Shown here: positions 7,223 through 15,844 of the stretch, one piece after another
How positions within the stretch are numbered: the stretch's first letter is position 1
Layout of the letters: each line of letters opens with the position of its first letter
DNA from: a virus
Length of the DNA: 41,219 nucleotides
Reading direction: 5' to 3' (one strand)
IMG/VR virus record: IMGVR_UViG_3300030110_003847
Span: 601-41,819 of that record
Program-made: the position numbers and the translations under genes
Notes under the pieces: model-generated
Seen by the model: only the letters and a program-made list of their open reading frames with translations
What the model was told of the DNA's origin: nothing
Databases searched by the model: none

Positions 7223-8184
7223 AGTATCTCTCTCCAATAATTTAATAAATCTTCACAAATATGTATTAAATCCTTTTTTGGCTCCCAACCAAAATGTTTT
7301 TTAAACTTATCTGTGCTTGGTATTTGTAAAGTTATGTCTGTGGGTCTAACTCTATCAGAATCTAATAACGGCTTTAAGTTAAGTAACGGTGACAATGACA
7401 ATAACGTGTCTAATGTATCTCCTACCGTACAAGTGTAATTACCACCGATATTATATATCTCTCCAAACCTATCACTTTCAGAACATATCCAATATGCTCT
7501 TATTGCATCTTCTATGTGATTGTATGTTCTAACTGATTCTAAATTTCCGTGTCTGATAAAACCATCACCATTTCCCTTTTCATTTTGTACAATTTGATGT
7601 GCAAATGAAGAAAGTGCAAACTGTTTACCTCTTCTTGCTCCCTCGTGTGAAAACATACGAGTGATTATAATTTTCATATCATATGCATTATGATAATATT
7701 GTGACATCAAATCGTGTCCTACTTTTGATATTGAGTATGGATTAGCAGGTCTGATTGGATTATCTTCTTTGATTGGTATCTCATCTTCTTTTGGCATACC
7801 ATAAACCTCAGATGAAGAAATACTGACTATAACAGGATTGTAATCTGAATTCTTTATTGATTCTAATAAATGAGTAGTACCAATAACATTAGTCTGTAAA
7901 GTAATAACTGGTGTTTTAAAGCTAACTTCTGGAAAACTCTGTGCTGCAAAATGAAACACTTTGTCTGGTTTTGAAATTTGGATAGCTCTTTCAACTGATA
8001 GTCCATCAAGTAAATCACAATCCACAAACTCAAATCTTTTGTCATCAATGTGGTCTACGTTCTTAGTATCTTCCATCCACCTTTTAGTAGCGAATATTTT
8101 TACATCGGTTTCGTGTTTTAAAATGTAGTCAATCATATGACTACCAACAAAACCAGTGCCACCTGTTATTAGAATATTATTCAT
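7219..8184 (-). CDS. GDP-mannose 4,6-dehydratase-like SDR
   Basis: The 321-residue protein has GGTGFVGSH (8-16), SSSEVYG with the catalytic Ser/Glu environment of 4,6-dehydratases, NPYSISK (YxxxK) and a C-terminal RPTDI...KFKKHFGWEPKK segment typical of the GMD/Rmd group. It probably makes, or reduces, a GDP-4-keto-6-deoxy sugar. The next gene is an RmlC-like 3,5-epimerase, as in 6-deoxyheptose and fucose-type pathways. It overlaps the transketolase gene upstream by 8 nt. Dehydratase versus reductase cannot be decided by motif inspection. Confidence 0.8.
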   Translation of the reverse strand: MNNILITGGTGFVGSHMIDYILKHETDVKIFATKRWMEDTKNVDHIDDKRFEFVDCDLLDGLSVERAIQISKPDKVFHFAAQSFPEVSFKTPVITLQTNVIGTTHLLESIKNSDYNPVIVSISSSEVYGMPKEDEIPIKEDNPIRPANPYSISKVGHDLMSQYYHNAYDMKIIITRMFSHEGARRGKQFALSSFAHQIVQNEKGNGDGFIRHGNLESVRTYNHIEDAIRAYWICSESDRFGEIYNIGGNYTCTVGDTLDTLLSLSPLLNLKPLLDSDRVRPTDITLQIPSTDKFKKHFGWEPKKDLIHICEDLLNYWREIL

Positions 8185-9127
8185 TTCTAAATTTAAGCAC
8201 TTTATCGTAAATTGAATCTACTGATAATCCATTATTATCTAAGTGGTAATCTCTATCTCCATTTTCAAAAATATATCTTTCAGGTAATCCTATTCGTAGT
8301 AAAGGTTTTTGCACATTATTATCTGACATTCCCTCTAATACAGCGGAACCAAATCCTCCTGATAAAGTTTGTTCTTCTACTGTGATAACTTTATCGTATT
8401 GTTTGAATACTTCCTTCATTTTAACTATAGGATTAGGTTTTATCTTTGACATATTGTACAATGAAACTTCCATATTATTTTTAAGAAATTTATCTTGTAC
8501 ATCAAGACATCTACCTAACATATACCCATACGATATTATAGATATTTTAGTTTCTTCTTTTCTCATTGGATTACCAAAAAGACCACCCTTAACCATAGAA
8601 TATCCTACTCCGTTAGGTGTTTTCATTTCATCGAATCGAGAATCATATTTTCTCTCAAGTCTAATATATCTTAGTTTTTGATTTTCATACGATTCTTTAA
8701 CTAACTCTTTAACGTGTGTTGAACTAGCTGGACAGTCTATTTCAACGTTTAACAAAGACCTCATATAAGCTATATCTTCATTTGTTTCGTGTGCTGGCCC
8801 TGCTGGTGCGTATCCTAAAGCTACTCCGTTAGACAATATTGTAATTGGATTATTTGGCATAGAACAAGAATATCTTATTTGTTCAAAACATCTTGCTGAC
8901 CAAGCTGCCATAAAATAAACATATACTTTTTTACCAGCAGCTGATAACCCAGCAGCTAAGTTAATACTATGTTGTTCTGAAATACCAGTCCAAATAAATT
9001 GTTCAGGTAATTCTTCTCTCCAACTATCTAATGCAGATGCTCCCATATCAACACTAATTAATATAACATCTTTATCTTTTTTTGCAATTTCAAATAATTC
9101 TGAAATAAATGTATCTCTTTGTGTCAC
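8177..9127 (-). CDS. Transketolase C-terminal half (pair A)
   Basis: The 316-residue protein covers the pyrimidine-binding and C-terminal domains of transketolase. GISEQHSINLAAGL carries the Glu that activates thiamine diphosphate, and SGGFGSAVLE lies in the C-terminal domain. The start is GTG at 9127, with GGAGAA upstream and a GTGA overlap with the N-terminal half. Split transketolases work as alpha2-beta2 complexes that move two-carbon ketol units. Its partner is the gene just upstream (9124-9891). It differs strongly from the second C-terminal half at 16463-17398, so this is not a recent duplication. Confidence 0.85.
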   Translation of the reverse strand: MTQRDTFISELFEIAKKDKDVILISVDMGASALDSWREELPEQFIWTGISEQHSINLAAGLSAAGKKVYVYFMAAWSARCFEQIRYSCSMPNNPITILSNGVALGYAPAGPAHETNEDIAYMRSLLNVEIDCPASSTHVKELVKESYENQKLRYIRLERKYDSRFDEMKTPNGVGYSMVKGGLFGNPMRKEETKISIISYGYMLGRCLDVQDKFLKNNMEVSLYNMSKIKPNPIVKMKEVFKQYDKVITVEEQTLSGGFGSAVLEGMSDNNVQKPLLRIGLPERYIFENGDRDYHLDNNGLSVDSIYDKVLKFRNE

Positions 9128-9891
9128 GATAAATTCTCCAATCCAATTTTAATATCTTCTTCACTTGATGGAACTATAGTGTGATATTCCCACTTGCCTT
9201 CCATATAACTAACTCCCTTACCCTTTGTTGTTTTAGCAATTACAACTTGTGGTGATTGATTTGAAAATACACTCCTTAAGCTATCATAATCGTGTCCATC
9301 AATCTCTGCTACATCATTAACGAATGACTGAAACTTATCGTGTAAAGGTTCTAACTTTAACATCTTCTCAGTTTCACCAATAGTTCCAAGTCCGTTTCTA
9401 TCAATTATAATTCGTAAATTTGATAAATTATGATGTGAAATATACATAAGACTTTCCCAAACTGAACCTTCGTATAACTCAGCATCACCCATTATGATAT
9501 ATATATTTTTATCTGGTTGAGCTTGTGCTAATCCACTAGCGTATCCTATACCATTACCTAAAGAACCACCAACAAAATGACAGCCTGGAATTGTCCAATC
9601 GGAGTGTAATCTTAAAATACCACCAGGTCTACAATACTTTTCTAACTCATCTTTAGGAAAATAACCTAAATCTGCTAATATTGGATAAATAGATGGTGAA
9701 CCGTGTGCCTTACCAAACATCACTATATCTTTTTCGTGATTAAAATCGGTTTTATCATCATAAAATAAGGATACCAATACATCAACGGGTGACAGAGAAC
9801 TGTGTAAATGTCCTATACCATCTCTTGTCTTAAACTCAAAAACAGTTTTCCTAACTGATTTTGCTATTTTTTGTAATTCACTATTGTTCAT
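9124..9891 (-). CDS. Transketolase N-terminal half (pair A)
   Basis: The 255-residue protein is the thiamine-diphosphate pyrophosphate-binding half of transketolase: GHLHSSLSPVDVL, KAHGSPSIYP, LGNGIGYASGLA and the metal-binding stretch GDAELYEGSVWE ending in IIDRNGLG. In pair B the equivalent is GDGEMQEGQVWE, so the third position of the usual GDG is Ala here. That suggests different kinetics or substrate, not loss of binding. GGAGAA precedes the ATG. It follows the radical SAM gene by 3 nt. Confidence 0.85.
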   Translation of the reverse strand: MNNSELQKIAKSVRKTVFEFKTRDGIGHLHSSLSPVDVLVSLFYDDKTDFNHEKDIVMFGKAHGSPSIYPILADLGYFPKDELEKYCRPGGILRLHSDWTIPGCHFVGGSLGNGIGYASGLAQAQPDKNIYIIMGDAELYEGSVWESLMYISHHNLSNLRIIIDRNGLGTIGETEKMLKLEPLHDKFQSFVNDVAEIDGHDYDSLRSVFSNQSPQVVIAKTTKGKGVSYMEGKWEYHTIVPSSEEDIKIGLENLS

Positions 9892-9894
9892 AAT

Positions 9895-11427
9895 TTAATT
9901 CTCCAATATTTTTCTTTTTAATTTTATTTTAGTATTTTCTAAAATATTATTAACTGCTATTTCACCATAAGTTTCTCTAACTTTATTTAAAAATGGTTCG
10001 TATGTATGATATTTTAGATAGGCTTCATCTCTGAACTTCAAGATTTGTTCAGGTGTTAATTCATCAGTAGGTAATGGTTGTGTTGTGTAGGCGTGAAATG
10101 AATAACCAGCATAATCTTCAGGTAATTTGAATCCTCTATCCACTGCGTCTTTATATAACTGACTACCTGGTAGTGGCATAGCTGCGTATGCATTCCAAGC
10201 TATTGTACATAACTCGTAACTAAGTTGTAATGTTTTTTCCATCGTTTCCATAGTATCAGTAGGTAAACCAAACATATAGTTAGCTATAATACCTATATCA
10301 GCCTCGTGAATTTGATTTACAACCTCAACAATATTAACATCTTCAAACTTTCCTTTTGATATTTCTAATCTAACATTTCTGTCTGCACTTTCAATACCAA
10401 GACATAACCATTTAATACCAGCCTTTCTTAGATTTTTTAATATACCTGGTCTTCTGATAGTATCTACTCTTGAATAAGCCCATATTCTTAGATTATCTTT
10501 TTTATTTCTTTCAGCTAATAAATCAACTAAAGGTATATAGTATTTAGGATTTAATAAAAACATCTCATCAGCTATTCTGATAGTCTCTACACCCATTTCT
10601 ATTAGTTTATCAAACTCTTTGATAATAAATTCAGGTGACCAAAACCTCATTTTATTATAGTTTCCAGCCACACCTATTTCTTCATTGTCATCTCTGTTTA
10701 ATATGTTAATCATACAAAACTCACATTGAAATACACAACCCAATGAGGTGTATAATGCAGCATAAGGTGTTCTCTTATCGTGGTCATACTCTCCGTGCCA
10801 CATTGGTGAACGATATAAATCAAAAGGTGTCTCTTTATATGGTAGTAAATCCCAAGCGTAACCAGGTAAATCTAAATCCATTCTATCATTAGGAACTATT
10901 TTTTCAGGCTGAGTTAGATGTGGTTTACCATCTTTTATAAAACCTATACCATTTATGGTTTCTAATTGTTTTTTATCCGTTAAGTCTTTTAACTTTAAGA
11001 TATTCCACAATGAATAAACACCTTCATTTGTAAAAATTATATCGATGTTTGGTTCTTCACTTAAAACTTTATATGGTAATGCCTGAACGTGAGAACCAAC
11101 AAATGATACTGGTATATCTACACCACTTTCTTTTATTAAGTTAGCTAACTTAACTGCACCACTCATTTGAGTAGTTCCTGAATTAACATTTTCACCATAA
11201 ACACATACTGATATTAATCTTGGGTTTAGTGTTTTAATTCGTTCTACTGCATCTTTACGTGAGATACCCTCTGCTAGAATATCTAATATACCAACTTTGT
11301 ATCCTTGTGATCTACAAGATTGTGAAAGCAATAACGCCCAATAAGGTGTTCCTATACCAGCGTAATCAGTTGATAATCCCTGATAAACCTCTTCTGAACT
11401 TCCTGGATTTATAAATAAAATATCCAT
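9895..11427 (-). CDS. B12-binding-domain radical SAM enzyme
   Basis: ATG at 11427 is taken as start (a TTG lies one codon earlier); length 510 aa. Residues 1-145 resemble the N-terminal cobalamin-binding-like domain of this class (DILFINPG, VGSHVQALP), without an obvious DxHxxG ligand motif. CVFQCEFC (C231, C235, C238) is the CX3CX2C site for the 4Fe-4S cluster that cleaves S-adenosylmethionine. IESADRNVR and FGLPTDT are typical downstream motifs. Such enzymes do radical methylations or rearrangements on inert carbons; the substrate here is presumably a sugar. The start overlaps the stop of a tiny upstream frame as TGATG and follows a hairpin, so expression may be regulated. Confidence 0.85.
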   Translation of the reverse strand: MDILFINPGSSEEVYQGLSTDYAGIGTPYWALLLSQSCRSQGYKVGILDILAEGISRKDAVERIKTLNPRLISVCVYGENVNSGTTQMSGAVKLANLIKESGVDIPVSFVGSHVQALPYKVLSEEPNIDIIFTNEGVYSLWNILKLKDLTDKKQLETINGIGFIKDGKPHLTQPEKIVPNDRMDLDLPGYAWDLLPYKETPFDLYRSPMWHGEYDHDKRTPYAALYTSLGCVFQCEFCMINILNRDDNEEIGVAGNYNKMRFWSPEFIIKEFDKLIEMGVETIRIADEMFLLNPKYYIPLVDLLAERNKKDNLRIWAYSRVDTIRRPGILKNLRKAGIKWLCLGIESADRNVRLEISKGKFEDVNIVEVVNQIHEADIGIIANYMFGLPTDTMETMEKTLQLSYELCTIAWNAYAAMPLPGSQLYKDAVDRGFKLPEDYAGYSFHAYTTQPLPTDELTPEQILKFRDEAYLKYHTYEPFLNKVRETYGEIAVNNILENTKIKLKRKILEN

Positions 11428-11450
11428 CAAATAACTTCTTTAGTAACCAT
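11427..11450 (-). CDS. Possible 7-codon leader peptide coupled to the radical SAM gene
   Basis: An ATG at 11450 lies exactly 9 nt after GGAGGA, a near-perfect ribosome-binding site, and opens a seven-residue frame, MVTKEVI. Its TGA shares one base with the ATG of the radical SAM gene (TGATG). That gene has no good binding site of its own, so reinitiation after this leader is an attractive reading. The GGAGGA is in the right arm of the hairpin at 11460-11478, so folding would mask it. It could equally be chance next to a terminator. Confidence 0.3.
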   Translation of the reverse strand: MVTKEVI

Positions 11451-11478
11451 AAAAAAAAATCCTCCAATTAATGGAGGA
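11451..11478 (-). terminator. Rho-independent terminator or ribosome-site-masking hairpin
   Basis: On the minus strand TCCTCCA and TGGAGGA pair perfectly (7 bp) around a five-base loop and are followed by nine T residues (11459-11451). This is a textbook intrinsic terminator at the end of the long right-hand operon. The second arm is also a Shine-Dalgarno sequence, placed 9 nt before an ATG, so the same hairpin could control translation. The stem is short, so termination may be partial. Confidence 0.7.
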
Positions 11479-11619
11479 CACTCTATTTAAAAGTGCCCCC
11501 GTTTATAGTCTAACTGTGGTTGGTTGGGTCTTTGGTACATAATCAAATGTCCTCTGTTTACCACTTTGACTTCTCTTATTAATATATATCAACAAAAAAT
11601 AAAAAAACTTATTATTTTT
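11479..11619 (-). other. Intergenic leader, possible short RNA with 17-codon frame
   Basis: Together with the hairpin this is the only sizeable gene-free stretch (189 nt in all). On the minus strand it begins with a T-rich run and TTGATATATATTAATA, which might hold a promoter. It then has AGAGGA 9 nt before an ATG at 11540 opening a 17-residue frame (MYQRPNQPQLDYKRGHF, ending at 11487), and finishes in the hairpin. It might encode a small peptide or be a terminated short RNA or leader. Evidence is weak for each part. Confidence 0.25.
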
Positions 11620-12381
11620 TTAAAACCGAGTGCCTCTCGGATATCTATTTAATCTTTTTAACTTATCAACACCTGGAAAATCATCACCTTTATATTCACA
11701 ATCATCAAATACAGCTCTTATTATTTCTGTATTTCCATTTCCCTTTTCTGACTCTTGAAATTTGTCTATCATATAGACATCAATATTATTTTTTGTTGGC
11801 CACATATATAAATCACTATGTGGTGTTCCACGACCCAAGTCTTTCCAATGTTCGTGAAAACTATTAATTATATCCATATTTTTAGATGAGGAAAAGTACC
11901 AATAATCTAAAATTGTAGGTTTTTGTGGATTGGGTGGATTACTTTTAGCTATATACATAGCGTTAGGGTCTTCCATAACTTCATTAAAAACTAAATCTTC
12001 AAAAAATCCCACATCAAATCTCGAAGACATCACCACATCATATGTAAAATCATTTTCTTTTTCATATTCTTTTTTTAATTCTGTTACTTGTTTTGTACTA
12101 TACCATCTACTTTCTATAAAATTACCACGCATAATTTCATTATCAAACTGAATTTGTTCTTGAAACTTACTTTTCTTAGGCTGATATAATTCTGTGAGTT
12201 GTTTTTCGTATTGAGTATCCCAACAATGAATAAAAACATCAACTGTATCATTTACATCAAAAATATGTTTTTTAAAAAAGTGATGACCTATTCTGAAGTC
12301 TACATCACCACTCCATTCATATCCTTGTTTATTAGTGTAAAACTTACCAACTACACCACTCAACAAAAAAGCAGCTCTCAT
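11620..12381 (-). CDS. Putative glycosyltransferase of unknown family
   Basis: The 253-residue protein starts with a Rossmann-like strand (MRAAFLLSG), contains DVFIHCWDT at about 48-56 and VVMSSRFDVGFFED in the middle, and ends with a basic tail (KRLNRYPRG). These elements match a loosely defined group of surface-glycan proteins that I believe are GT-A-type transferases, with the RFD acting as a DxD equivalent. No membrane segment is seen. The ATG at 12381 overlaps the carbamoyltransferase stop as TAATG. It is the last gene before the hairpin at 11451-11478. Confidence 0.5.
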   Translation of the reverse strand: MRAAFLLSGVVGKFYTNKQGYEWSGDVDFRIGHHFFKKHIFDVNDTVDVFIHCWDTQYEKQLTELYQPKKSKFQEQIQFDNEIMRGNFIESRWYSTKQVTELKKEYEKENDFTYDVVMSSRFDVGFFEDLVFNEVMEDPNAMYIAKSNPPNPQKPTILDYWYFSSSKNMDIINSFHEHWKDLGRGTPHSDLYMWPTKNNIDVYMIDKFQESEKGNGNTEIIRAVFDDCEYKGDDFPGVDKLKRLNRYPRGTRF

Positions 12382-14036
12382 TATATTTTTCTCTTTTTAT
12401 TAACTAAAATTCCAGCTTCATAAAAATATAAATAATCTATATTTGTTCCTAAGAAACAGTTAATAGCGTGTTCAGGTGTTTCAACAATAGGTTCTCTGTC
12501 ATTAAAACTTGTATTTAACACGATTGGTACACCTGTTTTATCTTCGAACTTTTTGATAAAATTATAGTACCACTCGTTATCATTTTTTGTAACTGTTTGT
12601 AATCTAGCTGTACCATTTAGATGAACAACTGCTGGAACTTTATCTTTAACTTCATCTTTCCATTTAATAACTGTTGTCATATAAGGACTATCAACATCCT
12701 TTTCAAACCAATCACCAACACTATCTCTTAGAATTGATGGTGCAAATGGTCTAAACCATTGTCTATGTTTTACTTTTTCATTTATTTTATCTTTCATATT
12801 AGGACTTCTTGGGTCACATAAAATACTTCTATTACCAAGAGCTCTACGTCCTGACTCTGAACCACCACCAAATACTGAAATTATATTTTGTTCCATTAAC
12901 AAGTCCACAACATTTTCATCATCTGTGTCTCTAAAGTCTATTTTACTATCATTTTCTTTTATAACATCTAAAACATCTTTTTTATCATAAGGACTACCTA
13001 AATAAGGCGTACAGTTATCTTCCCATTTAACACGTGGATTTCTCAGAACTTGATGATAAACATATTGTGCAGAACCAATTGCTAATCCACCATCATAAGG
13101 AACAGGACAAATATATATTTGTTCTACATTTGGATACCAATCATACATCTTACCAACCATAACTGAATTTAATACCACACCACCAGACATACAAATATGT
13201 TTTGGATTATACTCTTCAATATATGGTGTCATTATTTTTTTACAAACTTCTTCAGTTGCCTTTTGAATACCTGCTGCTACATCAAAAGCATCTTGTTCAC
13301 TTCTTTTAGCTATTGGTTTATACTTAGCAATATTATTTTGTGTATGTGCTGACGGCCCACCACCACCAGCTAAGAATGCATCATAAAAATCTTTCCAATA
13401 CTTACTTGGGTCACCTGGTGCTGCCATCGCCATAACAGTTCCTGCGGCTAATCCGTGTGGATGACCTGATGAAAGACCAAATATCTCTCTTGTGTATATT
13501 CGCCACGGAGAACCAATTGTTAGTTCTTGCATCGGTATTCTTTTTATAGGTTCAATATCTAAATCTTTACCATTCCAAAAAGTAAACGATGTTGAAAAGT
13601 AATTAGAGTCACCTTGTCGTTTAGAATCATTTTCAAAATCTTTCCAATCTACTTTATCAGTACCACTACCATCAATAGTTATAATTAATGCTTCATCAAA
13701 ATTACTTGAGAAAAATGCATTAGCTGCGTGAGATTGGTGATGACCAATGGCATATAGTTTACCATCATTTTTATTTATAACGTCTTTCATCTTAGCATCA
13801 TATTCTTCCTCATTAACTGGAAACTTTTGATGTCTAGTATTTAAATTACCATAACAAAATGTTTTTAAGTCATCAAAGAAATCATCTGGTAATCTTTCAA
13901 AAGCCATTTTTAAACCATCTCCATATGGTTCTTTCTCTCTAATAAATCTTTCTAACTCCTCGTGTATGACAGGTACGCCATTATCTAACACACAATATGC
14001 TACATCGTGTCCACTTTGAAAGCCAAGTATTTTCAT
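12381..14036 (-). CDS. NodU/CmcH-family O-carbamoyltransferase
   Basis: The ATG at 14036 is preferred over the in-frame ATG at 14057: AAGGA lies about 8 nt upstream and the protein then starts MKILGFQSGHD like its family. At 551 residues it is full length. HHQSHAANAF (about 99-108) and IDGSG (121-125) belong to the Kae1-like ATP/metal domain. The C-terminal YrdC-like part carries RALGNRSIL, DPR and KHRQWFRPFAPSIL. These enzymes, such as NodU, CmcH and TobZ, transfer a carbamoyl group from carbamoyl phosphate to a sugar hydroxyl. In this island it probably decorates the nucleotide sugar or the finished glycan. Confidence 0.9.
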   Translation of the reverse strand: MKILGFQSGHDVAYCVLDNGVPVIHEELERFIREKEPYGDGLKMAFERLPDDFFDDLKTFCYGNLNTRHQKFPVNEEEYDAKMKDVINKNDGKLYAIGHHQSHAANAFFSSNFDEALIITIDGSGTDKVDWKDFENDSKRQGDSNYFSTSFTFWNGKDLDIEPIKRIPMQELTIGSPWRIYTREIFGLSSGHPHGLAAGTVMAMAAPGDPSKYWKDFYDAFLAGGGGPSAHTQNNIAKYKPIAKRSEQDAFDVAAGIQKATEEVCKKIMTPYIEEYNPKHICMSGGVVLNSVMVGKMYDWYPNVEQIYICPVPYDGGLAIGSAQYVYHQVLRNPRVKWEDNCTPYLGSPYDKKDVLDVIKENDSKIDFRDTDDENVVDLLMEQNIISVFGGGSESGRRALGNRSILCDPRSPNMKDKINEKVKHRQWFRPFAPSILRDSVGDWFEKDVDSPYMTTVIKWKDEVKDKVPAVVHLNGTARLQTVTKNDNEWYYNFIKKFEDKTGVPIVLNTSFNDREPIVETPEHAINCFLGTNIDYLYFYEAGILVNKKRKI

Positions 14037-14040
14037 ATTA

Positions 14041-14895
14041 TCATCCTTTTCTAACATCTATATTTAATATTTCTTCAGGAGTTTCTGCGATAGTTCCATA
14101 TGATTGTCCTGGAGTTTCATCTGAAACCACTAACTCTCTTTTAGGAACTGCACATAACAAATCTCCACATTGTCTAAGTCCATTATTACCATCATCTGAA
14201 TAATAGTCCTCAAAATACTTTGAAGTGTTTTGTTCAAAATATTTGTTTGGTGAATTTGGTTTTAGTTTATACACATTAACCATTTCTTCAAGTTTTTCAA
14301 TTAATAGTTCTCTTTTATATACTGCGTCAGCTGAAAAACTGGTAATCTTGATAGGAGAGTCTTTAGCTTCAAATAAAAATAGTTCTTTTTCACTATCTCT
14401 ATATTTTTTCTCACACATATATCCGTGAACTCTAGTCGGACTCATTAACTCTTCAACTGTTTTATATCTTGTGCCTACTGTCAAATGGTCTAATTTACCT
14501 ATTGGCATATAAGAAACATCATTATCTATAATATCTTGCATAACTCTTTCAAACTCTTCTCTACTTGTCTCGTGAAACATTCTATCCTCTGTAGCTAACA
14601 TAACATAAGGTGTTTTAGATTCATTCACAAGTGCTAAAATAGTAGCTGTCCAATTAAAATCTGGCCCATCAAGATTATTATAAAGATTTATATTTTTTAT
14701 GTGTTTATTATATGTCTCTTTTATTTCATCTAAAAAAGTCGTGGTTTTATAATTTACAAAGAAATCACAATCATTAAAAACACTACCAAATGATGGTATC
14801 CCCTTGTAGGATTTTTGATGTTCTAATCTTTGCCTACCTCGTTCATCATCAAATAAAATATGACATTGTACTACACTAAGATATTTTTCAAGCAT
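14041..14895 (-). CDS. Glycosyltransferase-like protein, paralogue of the gene at 5577
   Basis: The 284-residue protein shares ordered motifs with the product of 5577-6347: CDFFVNYKT, INLYNNLDG, WTATILALVNESKTPYVM and ATEDRMF. The two differ in length and most other positions, so the duplication is old or they were acquired separately. It is soluble with no signal peptide. The start overlaps the GatZ-like gene by 8 nt. I know no experimental function; a GT-A-type transferase is inferred from fold-like pattern and context. Confidence 0.55.
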   Translation of the reverse strand: MLEKYLSVVQCHILFDDERGRQRLEHQKSYKGIPSFGSVFNDCDFFVNYKTTTFLDEIKETYNKHIKNINLYNNLDGPDFNWTATILALVNESKTPYVMLATEDRMFHETSREEFERVMQDIIDNDVSYMPIGKLDHLTVGTRYKTVEELMSPTRVHGYMCEKKYRDSEKELFLFEAKDSPIKITSFSADAVYKRELLIEKLEEMVNVYKLKPNSPNKYFEQNTSKYFEDYYSDDGNNGLRQCGDLLCAVPKRELVVSDETPGQSYGTIAETPEEILNIDVRKG

Positions 14896-15844
14896 TTGTA
14901 ATCTCTAATAGTCTATCTGTAATACTTTTTTTAATTTTATCATCAATATTTGGTGCGATGGATTTAAACTCTTCATCAGAAAAAACATAGTGTCCACAAA
15001 TTTTAATTAATTCTTTTTTATTATTTTCAGGTACAAAATCTTTACTAACCCATTTTACCCATCTTTTTGAATCATAACAAATTTTATAGTAGTCTTCTAT
15101 GTCATCACCCATTTCTTCTAAGTAACATAATGTTTCCAACTGACCAAATTGTGGTGCAATATTTATTGCATCCATCCCCAAATCAAATCTTAATTTATAT
15201 TCGTCAACAGATAAATAATCACCATTATGTTCTTTACTCTTTTTACCAAACTTATTACAAACTTTAATCATATCAGAGAATCTTTTTTCACCAAATTCAC
15301 AGGTATTTTTAGAATTACCTAAGTCTAACCCAACGCCAGATTGTACAACTGCATAAACTATGTTTTCAAATATATTTGGATTTAATTTTTTCTCTAATAG
15401 TGATAATAACTTTTCTAATTCATCAACTTCAAATCTTCTTATAGATTCTTCTGTGCCAACTTCGAATTTAACTTTTTTATTACCAACCTCATCATAGATA
15501 AAATTCATACAATCAATAGTGTTTTGCAATCCTAAATCAAAATCTTGATATGCTTTCCAGGGGTCAACGTGAATAATATCAAAATAGTTTGCGTCAAATA
15601 AAAATGAAGTTAATCCACCATCTTGTTTATTACCTTGACTTTCACCGCCGTGGTCTCTTTGTATCACAACTCTATTATTTACATACTCAGAAAATTGTTT
15701 AGTTGTCCAATTATTTACATAACCACCATCATAATCAACTTGTCTTCTTGATGGTATAAAACCAACGATTGGATTATCTAATTCTATAACAGAATCAACA
15801 ACATTCTTACTCATAGGCCCTATGTAAAATTTTATATCACTCAT
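14888..15844 (-). CDS. GatZ/KbaZ-like TIM-barrel aldolase-fold protein
   Basis: The 318-residue protein aligns by eye with E. coli GatZ, a tagatose-bisphosphate aldolase subunit. SRRQVDYDGGYVNNWTT matches the SNQVNQFGGYTGMT region; RDHGG matches GDHLG; IHVDPW matches IHLDAS; KFEVGTEE matches YVIGTEV; VVQSGVGLDLGN matches VVQPGVEFDHSN; KEHNGDY matches EAHSTDY. It is shorter than GatZ (about 420). An aldol addition or cleavage on a phosphorylated keto-sugar is suggested. GatZ itself needs GatY for activity, and no GatY-like partner is visible, so it may act alone or on another substrate. The start has ATGA overlap with the AroE-like gene. Confidence 0.6.
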   Translation of the reverse strand: MSDIKFYIGPMSKNVVDSVIELDNPIVGFIPSRRQVDYDGGYVNNWTTKQFSEYVNNRVVIQRDHGGESQGNKQDGGLTSFLFDANYFDIIHVDPWKAYQDFDLGLQNTIDCMNFIYDEVGNKKVKFEVGTEESIRRFEVDELEKLLSLLEKKLNPNIFENIVYAVVQSGVGLDLGNSKNTCEFGEKRFSDMIKVCNKFGKKSKEHNGDYLSVDEYKLRFDLGMDAINIAPQFGQLETLCYLEEMGDDIEDYYKICYDSKRWVKWVSKDFVPENNKKELIKICGHYVFSDEEFKSIAPNIDDKIKKSITDRLLEITNA

